Assembly (NCBI GenBank): GCA_937891015.1
Contig: CALAPY010000002.1
Span: forward strand, 1 to 23,267
Direction: 5' to 3'
Origin: UBA2108 sp002713215
Lineage (GTDB): Bacteria; Bacteroidota; Bacteroidia; Flavobacteriales_G; Salibacteraceae
Length of the DNA stretch: 23,267 nt
Made by a program: the position numbers and the translations under genes. The notes below the pieces were generated by a model. That model worked only from the letters and a program-made list of their open reading frames with translations, did no database searches and was not told the DNA's origin. Shown here in pieces: positions 17,385 to 23,267 of this stretch (the stretch's first letter is position 1; each line of letters starts with the position of its first letter).

Positions 17385-18346
17385 GCTACCTAAAAAAAAT
17401 ATTATTCTTAAGCCTTAGCCTTTCGATTCTATTCTACGGCTGTAGCGAAGGAAACGATTCCCAAAAAGAAGCCGCCGAGGTAGCTAGAAAAGAGCCAAAA
17501 TCACTGATTTCTTCTAAAGAGCTTAAAACTTTACTACTTGAAGAGCCAAACGTAGTTTTGATAGACGTTAGAAAACCAGCATCATACTCAACCGGGCATC
17601 TGCCAAAAGCACTCAATATCTGGAGGCCTCAAATTCAGGATACGGTAGGGTATGAATACGGAGGAATGATGGCATCCCGTTCTCAGCTTGAAGAGCTATT
17701 TTCAGGTTTAGGAATTCGCTTTGGAGACTTTTTGGTTATGTACGATGCAAAAGGGCAAGTAGACGCTGCGCGGCTTTGGTGGATTCTTTATTGCTATGGA
17801 TATACTAATATGACTCTGCTCGATGGTGGCATTCAGGGCTGGAACCGTATATCGGGTGAATTAAGCACATCTCCCATGAAATTGAACTCAGTAACAAAGT
17901 TCACATTTGGTGATTCAGAAAATTTGGAATTTTACAGCGGAAAAGATCAGGTATTGGCAAGTTTGAATTCCAATAAAAAAATAGTGGATTGTAGAAGTAC
18001 GGCAGAGTACTCGGGAGAGCAACTGAAAAAAGGAGCTTATCGTGCCGGACGAATACCCAGAGCCATACATGCAGATTATATGAACTGCATTGAAGTGGGA
18101 GGTGAGCGCGATTGCGAGTTTAAGTCGGTGAAAGAATTAGAAAAAATGTATTTGCAAAAAGGAATTACCTCTGAAGATTCAATAATTATTTATTGTCATT
18201 CCGGAGTTCGGTCTGCACATTCGGTATTTGTATTAACCCAGATATTGGGTTTTCAGAAGGTGAAAAATTACGATGGTTCATGGGTGGAGTGGAGTTACTA
18301 TAAAGAGTTACCAATAGAAACAGATACAGTTGCAATAATAAATTAG
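17381..18346 (+). CDS. Lipoprotein thiosulfate sulfurtransferase with two rhodanese domains
   Basis: A 321-residue sulfurtransferase. The N-terminus (MSYLKKILFLSLSLSILFYGC) is a lipoprotein signal peptide with lipidated C21, so the enzyme acts in the envelope rather than the cytoplasm. Two rhodanese domains follow. The first (about 42-160: LIDVRKPASYSTGHLPKA, DGGIQGW) has D122 where the catalytic cysteine would be and is structural. The second (about 185-312) has VDCRSTAEY, RAGRIPRAIH and the active loop CHSGVR with catalytic C272, then the family-typical GSWVEWSYYKELPIE. Rhodaneses move sulfane sulfur from thiosulfate to an acceptor and release sulfite. Since the same operon encodes an exported sulfite oxidase, supplying or linking to that sulfite is the natural inference. 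The active loop is neither the classic CRKGVT thiosulfate loop nor the CGSGVT mercaptopyruvate loop, so the donor stays open. Confidence 0.9.
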   Translation: MSYLKKILFLSLSLSILFYGCSEGNDSQKEAAEVARKEPKSLISSKELKTLLLEEPNVVLIDVRKPASYSTGHLPKALNIWRPQIQDTVGYEYGGMMASRSQLEELFSGLGIRFGDFLVMYDAKGQVDAARLWWILYCYGYTNMTLLDGGIQGWNRISGELSTSPMKLNSVTKFTFGDSENLEFYSGKDQVLASLNSNKKIVDCRSTAEYSGEQLKKGAYRAGRIPRAIHADYMNCIEVGGERDCEFKSVKELEKMYLQKGITSEDSIIIYCHSGVRSAHSVFVLTQILGFQKVKNYDGSWVEWSYYKELPIETDTVAIIN

Positions 18347-18353
18347 TGAAGTA

Positions 18354-19229
18354 ATGGGAGAATATATTAAAGCGTTTTTTGCTGAGCTAACCGGATGCGG
18401 TAACTGGGTCTGGAGTACCATCACGTTTCAGGTGCCCTGGTATACCAACTATTTCTGGGGAATATTTCTTATTTCACTAATTATTTGGGGCCTGGAAATA
18501 CTGTTCCCCTGGCGAAAAAATCAATCCATAATCAGAAAGGATTTCTGGATGGATGCATTTTATATGTATTTCAACTTTTTCATTTTCTCGATTATGATTG
18601 CGGGTTTATATAACGTAAACCTTCTCCTGTTTAAGAATATGGGGTTTACTATGGAAAGCTTTACAATCATTGACATTAAAGCCTGGCCCATGGGATTGCA
18701 GTTGCTTGTGTTTTTTATTGTGTTGGATTTTGTACAGTGGTTTACCCATGTATTGCTTCATAGGTATGAAATACTCTGGAAATTCCATAAGGTTCACCAT
18801 TCGGTGGAACAAATGGGATTTGCGGCTCATTTGCGCTATCATTGGATGGAAAACTTGTTGTATAAACCACTTAAAACACTTGGAGTTATGGTGCTAGGTG
18901 GTTTCGAGCCCGAGCAGGCCTATGTGGTTCATTTCTTTGCAATTACCATAGGACATTTAAATCATGCCAATCTAAAGCTTCCCTGGGGACCGCTTAGGTA
19001 CGTATTCAATAACTCCGAAATGCATATCTGGCACCACGTGTGGCAATTGCCAGAAGGAAAGGGCAGGGGAATCAACTTTGGAATATCGCTTTCGCTTTGG
19101 GATTATTTGTTTGGAACCGCAGTTATTCCAAGTGATGGACGAGACATTAAATTAGGGTTTCCCAATCTGGAGAAGTTTCCAAAAACCTTTTTCGGTCAAT
19201 TAATTTATGGGTTCAAAAAGGGAGATTAG
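18354..19229 (+). CDS. Sterol desaturase / fatty acid hydroxylase family membrane di-iron enzyme
   Basis: A 291-residue polytopic membrane protein with the histidine clusters of the fatty acid hydroxylase superfamily: HVLLH (132-136), HKVHH (145-149), HLNHAN (201-206) and HIWHH (224-228). These bind two irons that activate oxygen to hydroxylate or desaturate a lipid chain at the membrane. Hydrophobic helices lie before the first cluster (about 33-52, 68-92, 112-130), and another surrounds 175-200. It begins 7 bases after the rhodanese gene and is almost certainly co-transcribed with the sulfite oxidase genes, which is unusual because no lipid step is known in sulfite oxidation. Possible roles include changing membrane lipids or acting on a sulfur-containing lipid; neither can be decided here. 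It converges with the minus-strand gene ending 5 bases away, with no terminator hairpin between them. Confidence 0.9.
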   Translation: MGEYIKAFFAELTGCGNWVWSTITFQVPWYTNYFWGIFLISLIIWGLEILFPWRKNQSIIRKDFWMDAFYMYFNFFIFSIMIAGLYNVNLLLFKNMGFTMESFTIIDIKAWPMGLQLLVFFIVLDFVQWFTHVLLHRYEILWKFHKVHHSVEQMGFAAHLRYHWMENLLYKPLKTLGVMVLGGFEPEQAYVVHFFAITIGHLNHANLKLPWGPLRYVFNNSEMHIWHHVWQLPEGKGRGINFGISLSLWDYLFGTAVIPSDGRDIKLGFPNLEKFPKTFFGQLIYGFKKGD

Positions 19230-19234
19230 GGCAA

Positions 19235-20440
19235 CTATACTCGAACGATTAAGCGCACCAATAGGGGGGCAAGAAGCAAAGTAGAGTAAAGAATAAAGGG
19301 TCGACTAACCGGTTTATTATTTAACATTAGAAGCAGAAATCCAATCATATTCCATAACGAGAATACCCTAACATATGCCCAATCATCTACATATATCCCA
19401 GGTCCCAGGAAAATTGCCAATACTCCCCACGAAACGTAGGAGATACCGAGTGCCGAATCTATTTTATAGGTTAAAAGCTTTCTGTAGTTAATCTGCTTAA
19501 ATACTATGAAAGTCAGCCATATATTCCAGGTTAATAAAGCATACCAAAATATGGATTCAAGCACATTTTTTAGGGTGTCAACGTTGGTGTTTTGAGTTGC
19601 GCCGTATAATAGCCCTGAAAACGGAAGTGCTAAATTCTGATGCGTTGAAGTTAAGTCTTCCGAAGCAATAACTTTATGAAGAGAATACCTCCAGAGAGCC
19701 AGAACCAGAGGTGGGATGGTTATTGCAATCATACGTAGAATACTGTTCCTGTTCAGACCATTGGTTTTGAGCTGGTGAATGCCATAAAGAAACAATATAG
19801 GCAGCAGAGCCAGAACTGAAGTTTCCCTTGTGAATACCATTAAAATGGAAACGCCAATGAATAGAGCTAGCTTTTTGCGTTCAAACAACAAATAAACCGC
19901 CAAAACAAAGAGGAATACTTCAATGATCTCGGAGGTGTCTCTTGCCAAAGCCATAAAAGCTCCAAATAGAAAAATGGGCAATAAGTACAGTCGAAGATGT
20001 ATGCGATGTTTTATGCAGATTTTTTGACTTATAAAAAATATTCCAATAAATCCCAATGCATTGCAAAGCACCAGCATGAAAGGAATTAAACCAGGATAAC
20101 CACCCGCAGATAAAGTCCAAACCAAGATTGGGTAAACAATTCTTTGCATTCTGTACTCAATATGATCAAGGGTTACCCCAAACGAGGTTTTTGAAGTGTC
20201 CAAGGGATTGTTGGCCAGTCTATAAAAGAATTGTCCGTCGTACCCTTGCCCATCAATAACTATTATTTCCGAAGGCACGGAAGATGGGTCAACAAAATCG
20301 GTTCCTGCAACAATAAAATGCGAAAAATCGAATTCGCCAAACGACAGACGGCCTAAAACCAATAGGGTGATCAGGGTAATAGGTATAACTCTTGTTGATT
20401 TTTTTAGTTTATCTGCCTGATTATGGAAATACACAAACAT
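19235..20440 (-). CDS. Polytopic GT-C-like membrane protein (AZOBR_p60025-like)
   Basis: A 401-residue integral membrane protein with roughly nine or ten hydrophobic segments. The first large outside loop, after the N-terminal helix, contains DGQGYDGQFFYRLANNP and then YRMQRIVYPILVW. This arrangement is typical of the AZOBR_p60025 family of cell-surface glycopolymer proteins and more generally of GT-C glycosyltransferases using polyprenyl-linked sugars. Later come ALARDTSEIIEVFLF and FTRETSVLALLPILF, repeated R-D/E-T motifs flanking helices. A role in adding sugars to surface polymers is inferred from these features only; no polymer or glycosyltransferase cluster is present here. The ATG at 20440 fits, and a 9-bp inverted repeat lies 19-43 bases upstream. 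It is convergent with the hydroxylase gene and on the same strand as the lipoprotein gene 119 bases upstream. Confidence 0.75.
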   Translation of the reverse strand: MFVYFHNQADKLKKSTRVIPITLITLLVLGRLSFGEFDFSHFIVAGTDFVDPSSVPSEIIVIDGQGYDGQFFYRLANNPLDTSKTSFGVTLDHIEYRMQRIVYPILVWTLSAGGYPGLIPFMLVLCNALGFIGIFFISQKICIKHRIHLRLYLLPIFLFGAFMALARDTSEIIEVFLFVLAVYLLFERKKLALFIGVSILMVFTRETSVLALLPILFLYGIHQLKTNGLNRNSILRMIAITIPPLVLALWRYSLHKVIASEDLTSTHQNLALPFSGLLYGATQNTNVDTLKNVLESIFWYALLTWNIWLTFIVFKQINYRKLLTYKIDSALGISYVSWGVLAIFLGPGIYVDDWAYVRVFSLWNMIGFLLLMLNNKPVSRPFILYSTLLLAPLLVRLIVRV

Positions 20441-20458
20441 TTCGCAGCGAAGATGTAA

Positions 20459-20483
20459 TAATTGTTTCTGATATAAACAATTA
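20459..20483. promoter_or_regulatory. Perfect 9-bp inverted repeat upstream of the GT-C-like gene
   Basis: TAATTGTTT (20459-20467) and AAACAATTA (20475-20483) are exact reverse complements around a 7-base spacer. The element begins 19 bases before the minus-strand start codon at 20440. It has no T run after it in either direction, so it is not a standard intrinsic terminator for the gene at 20560; an operator or leader hairpin is more likely. Confidence 0.4.
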
Positions 20484-20559
20484 CCGGAAGAGCAATTTAA
20501 ATGAAAAAAGAGGGAGTTGTGCTGATAATAGAAGGGGAGGCCTTAGCTAACCACTTTGA

Positions 20560-21360
20560 TTAATACAACAGATAAAGCCAAAGAGCGATAACCACTGAAT
20601 AAATAGCAACATGCATGGCAACTGTCTTTTTGGTAACTTGCCTGGCTTCCTTTTTCTGAGCCATGGTTACAGCAGCCAATTCAGCTCCGCTTAAATTAGC
20701 TTTTATCGCTTCATAATCTATTTCTGTTTGCTTTTTTCTTCGTTTTGCATGCGCAAATAACATTATTGAGCCCGAAACGAATATAAACGACGGAATTAGT
20801 AATGCTAACCAGGGAGTTTTTCCTTTCGGTTTTAAACCAAGATTGGATACAAGCGAAGTTCCAATTGAGTTTAACCCAAGTGAAGAGCCATATTCGCTTA
20901 CTGATGAAACGACAGCATTATCCTCAACAACCTCCTCAACTTCTGAAAGAGATTCTTCAATCCGTTCGGGAGAAGGGATAACTACAGGAGTAGCTTCGGC
21001 AATTTTCGCTGGTGTATTTTCCACCTCACTGGCACTGGTTTGCAGCTCAACCTGAGGTTCATAGTCAACTGTTTCTAAAGGCTCCAGTTGTTCTGCTATG
21101 GATCTTGCCGTCGGCAATTCCATTATGGAAACAGAGTTTTCAATTTTATAAGCTAACTCAACATTTTCCCTTTTAATTTTAACCCTGGGAGCTGATGGTT
21201 CAACATTGGTTTTCTTCTTTAGTGATGTTCTAAACCCATAAAAATGGTATCCTTTTCGGTATTTACGTTTGTTAAATACCTTGTCATCAGACTTATGCTT
21301 TTGTACAGCACACGAGCTAAACAGGGCAAGAATTAATGATATGATGACAAATTTTTTCAA
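20560..21360 (-). CDS. Lipoprotein of unknown function with two C-terminal membrane helices, TTG start
   Basis: A 266-residue protein. The signal peptide MKKFVIISLILALFSSC has a clean lipobox with lipidated C17, and it begins at a TTG; no in-frame ATG or GTG lies between the upstream stop and this codon, so TTG is the start. After the cysteine come a basic motif RKYRKGYHFYG (33-43), seen in similar form in other Bacteroidota lipoproteins, then a long low-complexity stretch rich in Glu, Val, Pro and Ser (about 75-160), and two hydrophobic helices at about 184-204 and 247-265 separated by a basic, amphipathic segment. Having both a lipid anchor and membrane helices would pin both ends of the linker to membrane, possibly the same one. 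No function can be assigned. The flanking 137 bases upstream hold a TGACAG/CTGTCA inverted repeat (21432-21454) but no clear promoter. Confidence 0.8.
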   Translation of the reverse strand: MKKFVIISLILALFSSCAVQKHKSDDKVFNKRKYRKGYHFYGFRTSLKKKTNVEPSAPRVKIKRENVELAYKIENSVSIMELPTARSIAEQLEPLETVDYEPQVELQTSASEVENTPAKIAEATPVVIPSPERIEESLSEVEEVVEDNAVVSSVSEYGSSLGLNSIGTSLVSNLGLKPKGKTPWLALLIPSFIFVSGSIMLFAHAKRRKKQTEIDYEAIKANLSGAELAAVTMAQKKEARQVTKKTVAMHVAIYSVVIALWLYLLY

Positions 21361-21497
21361 GACTCTAAAATTAAGGATGATTTCTAATAATTCAAGTTAA
21401 GTTTTTATAATCTGATTTTTTATTCTACGAATGACAGATTTCAATTGACTGTCACTCAATTATAAACACCATTTGAGTACGATGGTTGGTTTGGAAT

Positions 21498-21792
21498 TTA
21501 TTCATACCAGTTTAAGAAATCGTTCCTGAGAAAGGTACCTAGGGTAACCAAGCCTAGGGCAAGAACGATATTTACGCCCAGTAAGTAAGCTGGATTATTT
21601 AAAAACATGCCTAGGTAAGAATCAACCAGTAAAAGGATAAACTCAAAATGATGATGACACAAAACAGCAAAACGCTTATAAAAGAAAGGAATGGCTGCTA
21701 GAAAAATGGCATATGTAGAGGCGAAGAAAGTAGGTGAAAACAAGAGACATGAGCCCAATCCACGCTGATATGTTAATGGTTTTTTGGAGCAT
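21498..21792 (-). pseudogene. Small membrane protein gene, probably frameshifted
   Basis: Two minus-strand frames overlap and each holds part of a plausible protein. From the ATG at 21790-21792 one frame encodes MLQKTINISAWIGLMSLVFTY and then loses sense, stopping at 21676. The neighbouring frame has no ATG at its 5' end (only a TTG at 21758). It reads into hydrophobic helices YAIFLAAIPFF, FILLLVDSYLGMF and LGVNIVLALGLVTLG, then FLRNDFLNWYE and a stop at 21498. Joining them near 21720-21740 would give about 95 residues with an N-terminal hydrophobic segment and two or three further helices. The simplest reading is a one-base frameshift in a small membrane protein, by mutation or sequencing error; I do not recognise the family. 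The alternative is an intact 86-residue protein starting at TTG, or no gene at all. Confidence 0.4.
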
Positions 21793-21817
21793 TATGTTTG
21801 CATTCAATTATTGATTG

Positions 21818-21849
21818 AAGTGTAAAAGTCAAAAGGTTTAAGTGTAAAA
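21818..21849. repeat. Direct repeats of AAGTGTAAAA, 22 bases apart
   Basis: AAGTGTAAAA occurs at 21818-21827 and again at 21840-21849, 22 bases start to start (about two helical turns), followed by a third partial copy TGTAAAAG at 21850-21857. Just downstream, ATGGAA (21867-21872) and TTCCAT (21877-21882) form a hairpin with a 4-base loop. All lie between the divergent small membrane gene and the ModE-like gene, where regulator sites would be expected. AT-rich sequence makes chance repeats possible. Confidence 0.3.
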
Positions 21850-21945
21850 TGTAAAAGAAAGAAGGAATGGAATCTTTTCCATTTCCAGGCTCACTAAATT
21901 AATCCAATTACCTGATCTGCATCATAAAAAACCATGAAAACGAAG

Positions 21946-21969
21946 CGCTATATTTGCTGGGGTATAACG
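21946..21969. promoter_or_regulatory. Probable ModE operator controlling the regulator-TSUP-mobA unit
   Basis: The site is 24 bases long with half-sites CGCTATAT (21946-21953) and TATAACG (21963-21969), extending to GCGCTATA/TATAACGC with 7 of 8 pairs. As I recall it, the E. coli ModE consensus is CGnTATATA, six free bases, then TATATAnCG, also 24 bases; 13 of 16 fixed positions agree (left 7 of 8, right 6 of 8). It overlaps the -7 box at 21949-21956 and ends 2 bases before the ATG of a ModE-like gene. Binding would block transcription, which fits molybdate-dependent or simple autorepression. Confidence 0.6.
21949..21956 (+). promoter_or_regulatory. -7 box of the ModE-like/TSUP/mobA unit
   Basis: TATATTTG is an exact match to TAnnTTTG. 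Transcription would start near 21963, giving a leader of about 9 bases before the ATG at 21972. No TTG-type -33 element stands at the usual distance, which leaves room for an activator or weak basal activity. The box lies inside the ModE-like inverted repeat. Confidence 0.45.
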
Positions 21970-21971
21970 CT

Positions 21972-22304
21972 ATGTCAAAACAAGTAAGCTTTCGGTTCTG
22001 GATACACGACGACAATGGATTTATGATTGGAGAAGGACGTATTCTATTGCTTCAGAAAATTATTGAAGAAGGATCGATCAACAAAGCCGCCAAAAGCATT
22101 GGCATGTCATACAAAAAAGCCTGGCGCTTGATCAATGGAATGAATGAAACCTCCAGCGAACCTATAGTTGCGCGATCTTCGGGAGGTGTTGGTGGAGGAG
22201 GAACCATTGTTACTGAAAAAGGCAAGGAGTATATTGAGCAATATCTGGAAGTGAAGAAGAACGCCCAGCATTTCTTTTCGGACGAAACAAAACAGCTGCA
22301 ATGA
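21972..22304 (+). CDS. ModE-type winged helix-turn-helix regulator lacking the molybdate-binding domain
   Basis: The frame is open from a TTG at 21954, but that codon lies inside the promoter and operator; the ATG at 21972 gives 110 residues and fits the family N-terminus. The sequence follows the ModE DNA-binding domain: IGEGRILLLQKIIEEGSINKA, then KSIGMSYKKAWRLINGMN (helix-turn-helix about 34-58), then IVARSSGGVGGGGTIVTEKG (wing). E. coli ModE has two extra C-terminal Mop/TOBE domains that bind molybdate; this protein ends after the dimerisation helix. Single-domain ModE proteins are known in many bacteria, so how the metal or cofactor is sensed is open. Its stop overlaps the start of the TSUP permease gene (ATGA at 22301-22304), so the two are co-translated. 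Confidence 0.88.
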   Translation: MSKQVSFRFWIHDDNGFMIGEGRILLLQKIIEEGSINKAAKSIGMSYKKAWRLINGMNETSSEPIVARSSGGVGGGGTIVTEKGKEYIEQYLEVKKNAQHFFSDETKQLQ

Positions 22305-23035
22305 TAGGAATGGAGCCTATATTCTTTGTTTTATTGCCATTGGTGGCTTTTACTTACGCTGCCGTTGGGCACGGAGGAGCAAGTGGCTATTTGGCTCTAA
22401 TGGCCTTGTTTGGTGTGGCGGTGGTCGTTATGAAACCCACCGCTTTAATCCTTAACCTGTTTGTTGCAGGAATTTCATTTTATCAATTCTGGAAACGCGG
22501 ATATTTTAGGTGGAAGCTCTTTTATCCATTTGTAATTACGTCCATCCCGGCCGCGTTTGTGGGAGGTTACTTAAGCGTAGATAGTCATTTGTACAAGCAG
22601 ATTTTAGGAGTGTTACTCCTATTTGCTGTTGCGAGAATGCTGGGTTTGTTTGGTAAAACAGGAGATCATGAACGGGAAATTAAATTGTGGCAGGGCCTAA
22701 TTGTGGGTGCACTCATAGGCTTCTTTTCAGGGCTTATCGGCATTGGTGGAGGAATAATTCTTTCACCGATTCTATTGTTGCTCGGGTGGGCCTCGGTGAA
22801 ACAAACAGCAGCCGTTTCCGCCTTATTCATTTGGGTCAATTCACTTGCGGGATTTGCCGGGCTATACATCAGTGGAGTTGAGCTTCACACCAATTTCATT
22901 ATTTTTATCGGATTAGCTGTTCTGGGAGGGCTTGCCGGTGCTTATTTCGGCAGCTCTGTTTTAAAGAATAAAAGCCTCACTCAGTTCCTGTCTGTTGTGC
23001 TGTTGTTGGCCTCAATAAAACTCATGTTTTTTTAA
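22301..23035 (+). CDS. TauE/SafE (TSUP) family membrane permease
   Basis: A 244-residue protein with about eight membrane helices in two homologous halves. Each half carries the glycine-rich TSUP motif: YAAVGHGGASGYLALMALFG near the N-terminus and GLIGIGGGIILSPILLLLG in the second half. TSUP members export sulfite or sulfonates or move other small anions. Here the gene is locked between a ModE-like regulator (4-base overlap) and mobA (overlapping TAATG), so a link to molybdenum is likely; whether it carries molybdate, sulfate/thiosulfate, or exports sulfite produced elsewhere in the cell is not readable from sequence. A second start ATG lies three codons in (22310), and either is possible. 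The nearby sulfite oxidase operon makes a sulfite-related role a reasonable alternative. Confidence 0.88.
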   Translation: MIGMEPIFFVLLPLVAFTYAAVGHGGASGYLALMALFGVAVVVMKPTALILNLFVAGISFYQFWKRGYFRWKLFYPFVITSIPAAFVGGYLSVDSHLYKQILGVLLLFAVARMLGLFGKTGDHEREIKLWQGLIVGALIGFFSGLIGIGGGIILSPILLLLGWASVKQTAAVSALFIWVNSLAGFAGLYISGVELHTNFIIFIGLAVLGGLAGAYFGSSVLKNKSLTQFLSVVLLLASIKLMFF

Positions 23036-23267
23036 TGGAAGTTGGAGCAATAATATTAGCCGGAGGAAAGAGTTCGAGAATGGGCACTGATAAAGGATTA
23101 CTTAAGTTTCAGAGTCAGCATTTGGTGCAATACAGCATAAACGCTGTTGACAATCTTTGCAAGGAAATAAGTCTGGTTACATCAAACCCTGAATACGATC
23201 AGTTCGGATATCGCCGACTCGAAGACGAAACTCCTGAACTTGGGCCTTTGGGTGGAATACAATCGGG
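23035..23267 (+). CDS. mobA: Molybdenum cofactor guanylyltransferase MobA, N-terminal part
   Basis: Seventy-seven codons run off the right edge. They begin MEVGAIILAGGKSSRMG and continue TDKGLLKF, the MobA nucleotide-binding signature LAGGxSxRMGxDK. LEDETPELGPLGGIQS is the next conserved segment. MobA transfers GMP to molybdopterin to make the guanine dinucleotide cofactor used by DMSO-reductase-family enzymes. The ATG at 23035 overlaps the TSUP stop (TAATG), so the three genes form one unit. Sulfite oxidase family enzymes use the cofactor without GMP, so this gene points to another molybdoenzyme in the cell rather than directly to the sulfite oxidase at 15628. Confidence 0.93.
   Translation, partial: MEVGAIILAGGKSSRMGTDKGLLKFQSQHLVQYSINAVDNLCKEISLVTSNPEYDQFGYRRLEDETPELGPLGGIQS

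Noticed and set aside
15628..18346. A classical Sox thiosulfate oxidation cluster
   Set aside because: No soxX, soxY, soxZ, soxA or soxB is present, and the oxidase tail looks more SorA-like than SoxC-like.
21541..21615. Three CCTAGG sites in a short stretch
   Set aside because: They fall on Leu/Gly codons of the small membrane gene and show no regular spacing or flanking repeat.
21498..21758. Intact 86-residue minus-strand protein
   Set aside because: It can start only at a TTG in mid-sequence, while an ATG and a signal-like N-terminus sit in the neighbouring frame; a frameshifted gene fits better, though not proven.
1..23267. CRISPR arrays, transposons, prophage or defence genes
   Set aside because: No spaced short repeats, transposase, integrase or terminal inverted repeats were seen on either strand.

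Overview
The window looks like chromosome from a member of the Bacteroidota, probably a flavobacterium-like lineage. The evidence is two large secreted proteins with type B type-IX-secretion C-termini, a Bacteroidota-type GlmU-like protein, a FadL porin paired with an SGNH lipoprotein, a choice-of-anchor L/OmpA fusion, weak Shine-Dalgarno sites and a few TAnnTTTG-like -7 boxes. No tRNA, rRNA, IS element, phage gene or CRISPR array was seen, and no gene-free stretch exceeds 300 bases.

Layout. Bases 1-141 are the end of one type IX-secreted giant; 298-3831 is a paralogous giant with an IgGFc-binding-like head, a PKD domain, seven evenly spaced Ig-like repeats and a CHU_C sorting tail. Then come housekeeping genes: a GlmU-like nucleotidyl/acetyltransferase, Lon protease and imidazolonepropionase (hutI). 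A FadL-type porin and an SGNH-hydrolase lipoprotein follow as a two-gene unit closed by a clear intrinsic terminator (11742-11766). An unrecognised minus-strand exported protein separates this from a GlcD-like flavoprotein and a choice-of-anchor L/OmpA protein.

The most interesting part is 15.6-19.2 kb: a tight four-gene operon of a Tat-exported sulfite oxidase (molybdenum enzyme), a membrane-anchored monohaem cytochrome c, an exported lipoprotein rhodanese and a membrane di-iron fatty-acid/sterol-type hydroxylase. The first three fit a cell-envelope sulfur route (sulfane sulfur/thiosulfate to sulfite to sulfate, electrons to cytochrome c). The hydroxylase is unexplained. Converging on it are minus-strand genes for a polytopic GT-C-like membrane protein, a lipoprotein with two C-terminal membrane helices, and an apparently frameshifted small membrane protein.

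The right edge starts a molybdenum unit: a short ModE-like regulator, a TauE/SafE (TSUP) permease and the start of mobA, joined by overlapping stop/start codons. Directly before the regulator is a 24-base inverted repeat closely resembling the E. coli ModE operator and overlapping a perfect TAnnTTTG box, which suggests metal-responsive autoregulation. Thus a molybdoenzyme operon and a molybdenum regulation/cofactor operon lie about 2.7 kb apart.
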